Below, piece after piece: positions 63,853 to 64,000 of a stretch of 64,000 bases of DNA. A program made the position numbers and the translations under genes. Source of the DNA: Planktothrix serta PCC 8927 (lineage in GTDB: Bacteria > Cyanobacteriota > Cyanobacteriia > Cyanobacteriales > Microcoleaceae); the NCBI RefSeq assembly GCF_900010725.2, contig NZ_LR734869.1:353672-417671 (forward strand). Direction: 5' to 3'. Position 1 is the first letter of the stretch; each line of letters opens with the position of its first letter. The notes under the pieces are model-generated. The model was not told the origin of the DNA and made no database searches. It saw only the letters and a program-made list of their open reading frames with translations.

Positions 63853-64000
63853 CTATCTTAAAATTTCACCGACCGCCACACGGGTTCCATTGGCAAAATC
63901 CCAAGCCGACTGTACTCGTTTACCCGCTAATTGTACCTCTCTCAACAACAGCAATCCCGAACCTGTTTGCACTACGGGCCCAAAACGTTTAACTAAAGCC
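63853..64000 (-). CDS. fmt: Methionyl-tRNA formyltransferase, 3' end only
   Basis: The minus strand from the edge reads ALVKRFGPVVQTGSGLLLLR then EVQLAGKRVQSAWDFANGTR and VAVGEILR with a TAG at 63853-63855. This is the Fmt C-terminal domain (LLLLREVQLAGKR-type signature). The N-terminal catalytic part lies beyond the window. It formylates initiator Met-tRNA. The STAS-sugar transferase gene starts 170 bp downstream on the same strand. Confidence 0.88.
   Translation of the reverse strand, partial: ALVKRFGPVVQTGSGLLLLREVQLAGKRVQSAWDFANGTRVAVGEILR

Noticed and set aside
63741-63992. Plus-strand ORF of 83 codons at the right edge
   Set aside because: The opposite strand encodes the clear Fmt C-terminus here; the plus translation has no protein-like features.

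Overview
The window is chromosomal DNA of a cyanobacterium. It carries an intact psbA (photosystem II D1), a fused CbiG/CobJ cobalamin enzyme, a class II Calvin-cycle-type aldolase, a CruA/CruP-like carotenoid cyclase homologue, a PatD-like protein and many HIP1 octamers (GCGATCGC). Low GC, many small toxin-antitoxin pairs, heptanucleotide tandem repeats and abundant dispersed palindromes suggest a filamentous non-heterocystous form of the Planktothrix/Oscillatoria type. The genus is inferred, not shown.

Layout. 1-4.3 kb: 5' part of a tnpB running off the left edge, a CapA-like protein, a sugar-epimerase homologue, tRNA-Lys. 4.3-7.7 kb: an accessory patch between the tRNA and fba with a DUF433/DUF5615 pair, an intact tnpB, a VapBC pair, an orphan IS-end hairpin and a direct repeat of about 150 bp on both sides of the tnpB/VapBC segment. 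7.8-14.7 kb: fba, a DUF4212/sodium-solute symporter pair, another VapBC pair, gltS, psbA. 14.9-25 kb: Uma2-like protein, a DinG-like helicase that has lost its Walker A, two tandem pentapeptide-repeat proteins, tyrA, NurA-like nuclease, cobJ/cbiG. 25-34.7 kb: a cyclic-nucleotide-binding/methylglyoxal-synthase-like fusion beside a saccharopine-dehydrogenase-like gene, a trypsin/TPR protein, a two-gene nuclease-like/PIN module, argG, a glycosyltransferase, a response regulator, a glutathionyl-hydroquinone-reductase-like protein. 34.7-39 kb: a complete sugar ABC importer operon. 39-49 kb: PatD-like protein, rel/spoT, hydrolase, glycosyltransferase, cyclase-family protein, diguanylate cyclase, DUF488 protein, ftsH. 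49-64 kb: CruA/CruP homologue, aldehyde dehydrogenase, a two-gene CHAT-AAA / AAA-WD40 module, a HyuA-HyuB (5-oxoprolinase type) fusion, an RsbW-like kinase beside a STAS-sugar transferase fusion, and the 3' end of fmt.

Three groups deserve most attention. (1) The CHAT-AAA and AAA-WD40 genes overlap by one base. The WD40 protein has seven near-identical blades in which changes fall at a few fixed positions, the pattern expected of a recognition surface coupled to a caspase-like effector. (2) A STAS domain with an intact phospho-acceptor serine is fused to an exopolysaccharide-initiating sugar transferase, with an RsbW-type kinase directly downstream, suggesting partner-switch control of polysaccharide synthesis. 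(3) A cNMP-binding domain is fused to a methylglyoxal-synthase fold whose catalytic residues look lost.

Repeats are a second theme. Many palindromes start with GTAG, like REP elements mobilised by RAYT transposases, and in three genes the TAG stop codon lies inside that GTAG. Other repeats have entered reading frames (aldehyde dehydrogenase N-terminus, HyuA/HyuB fusion).
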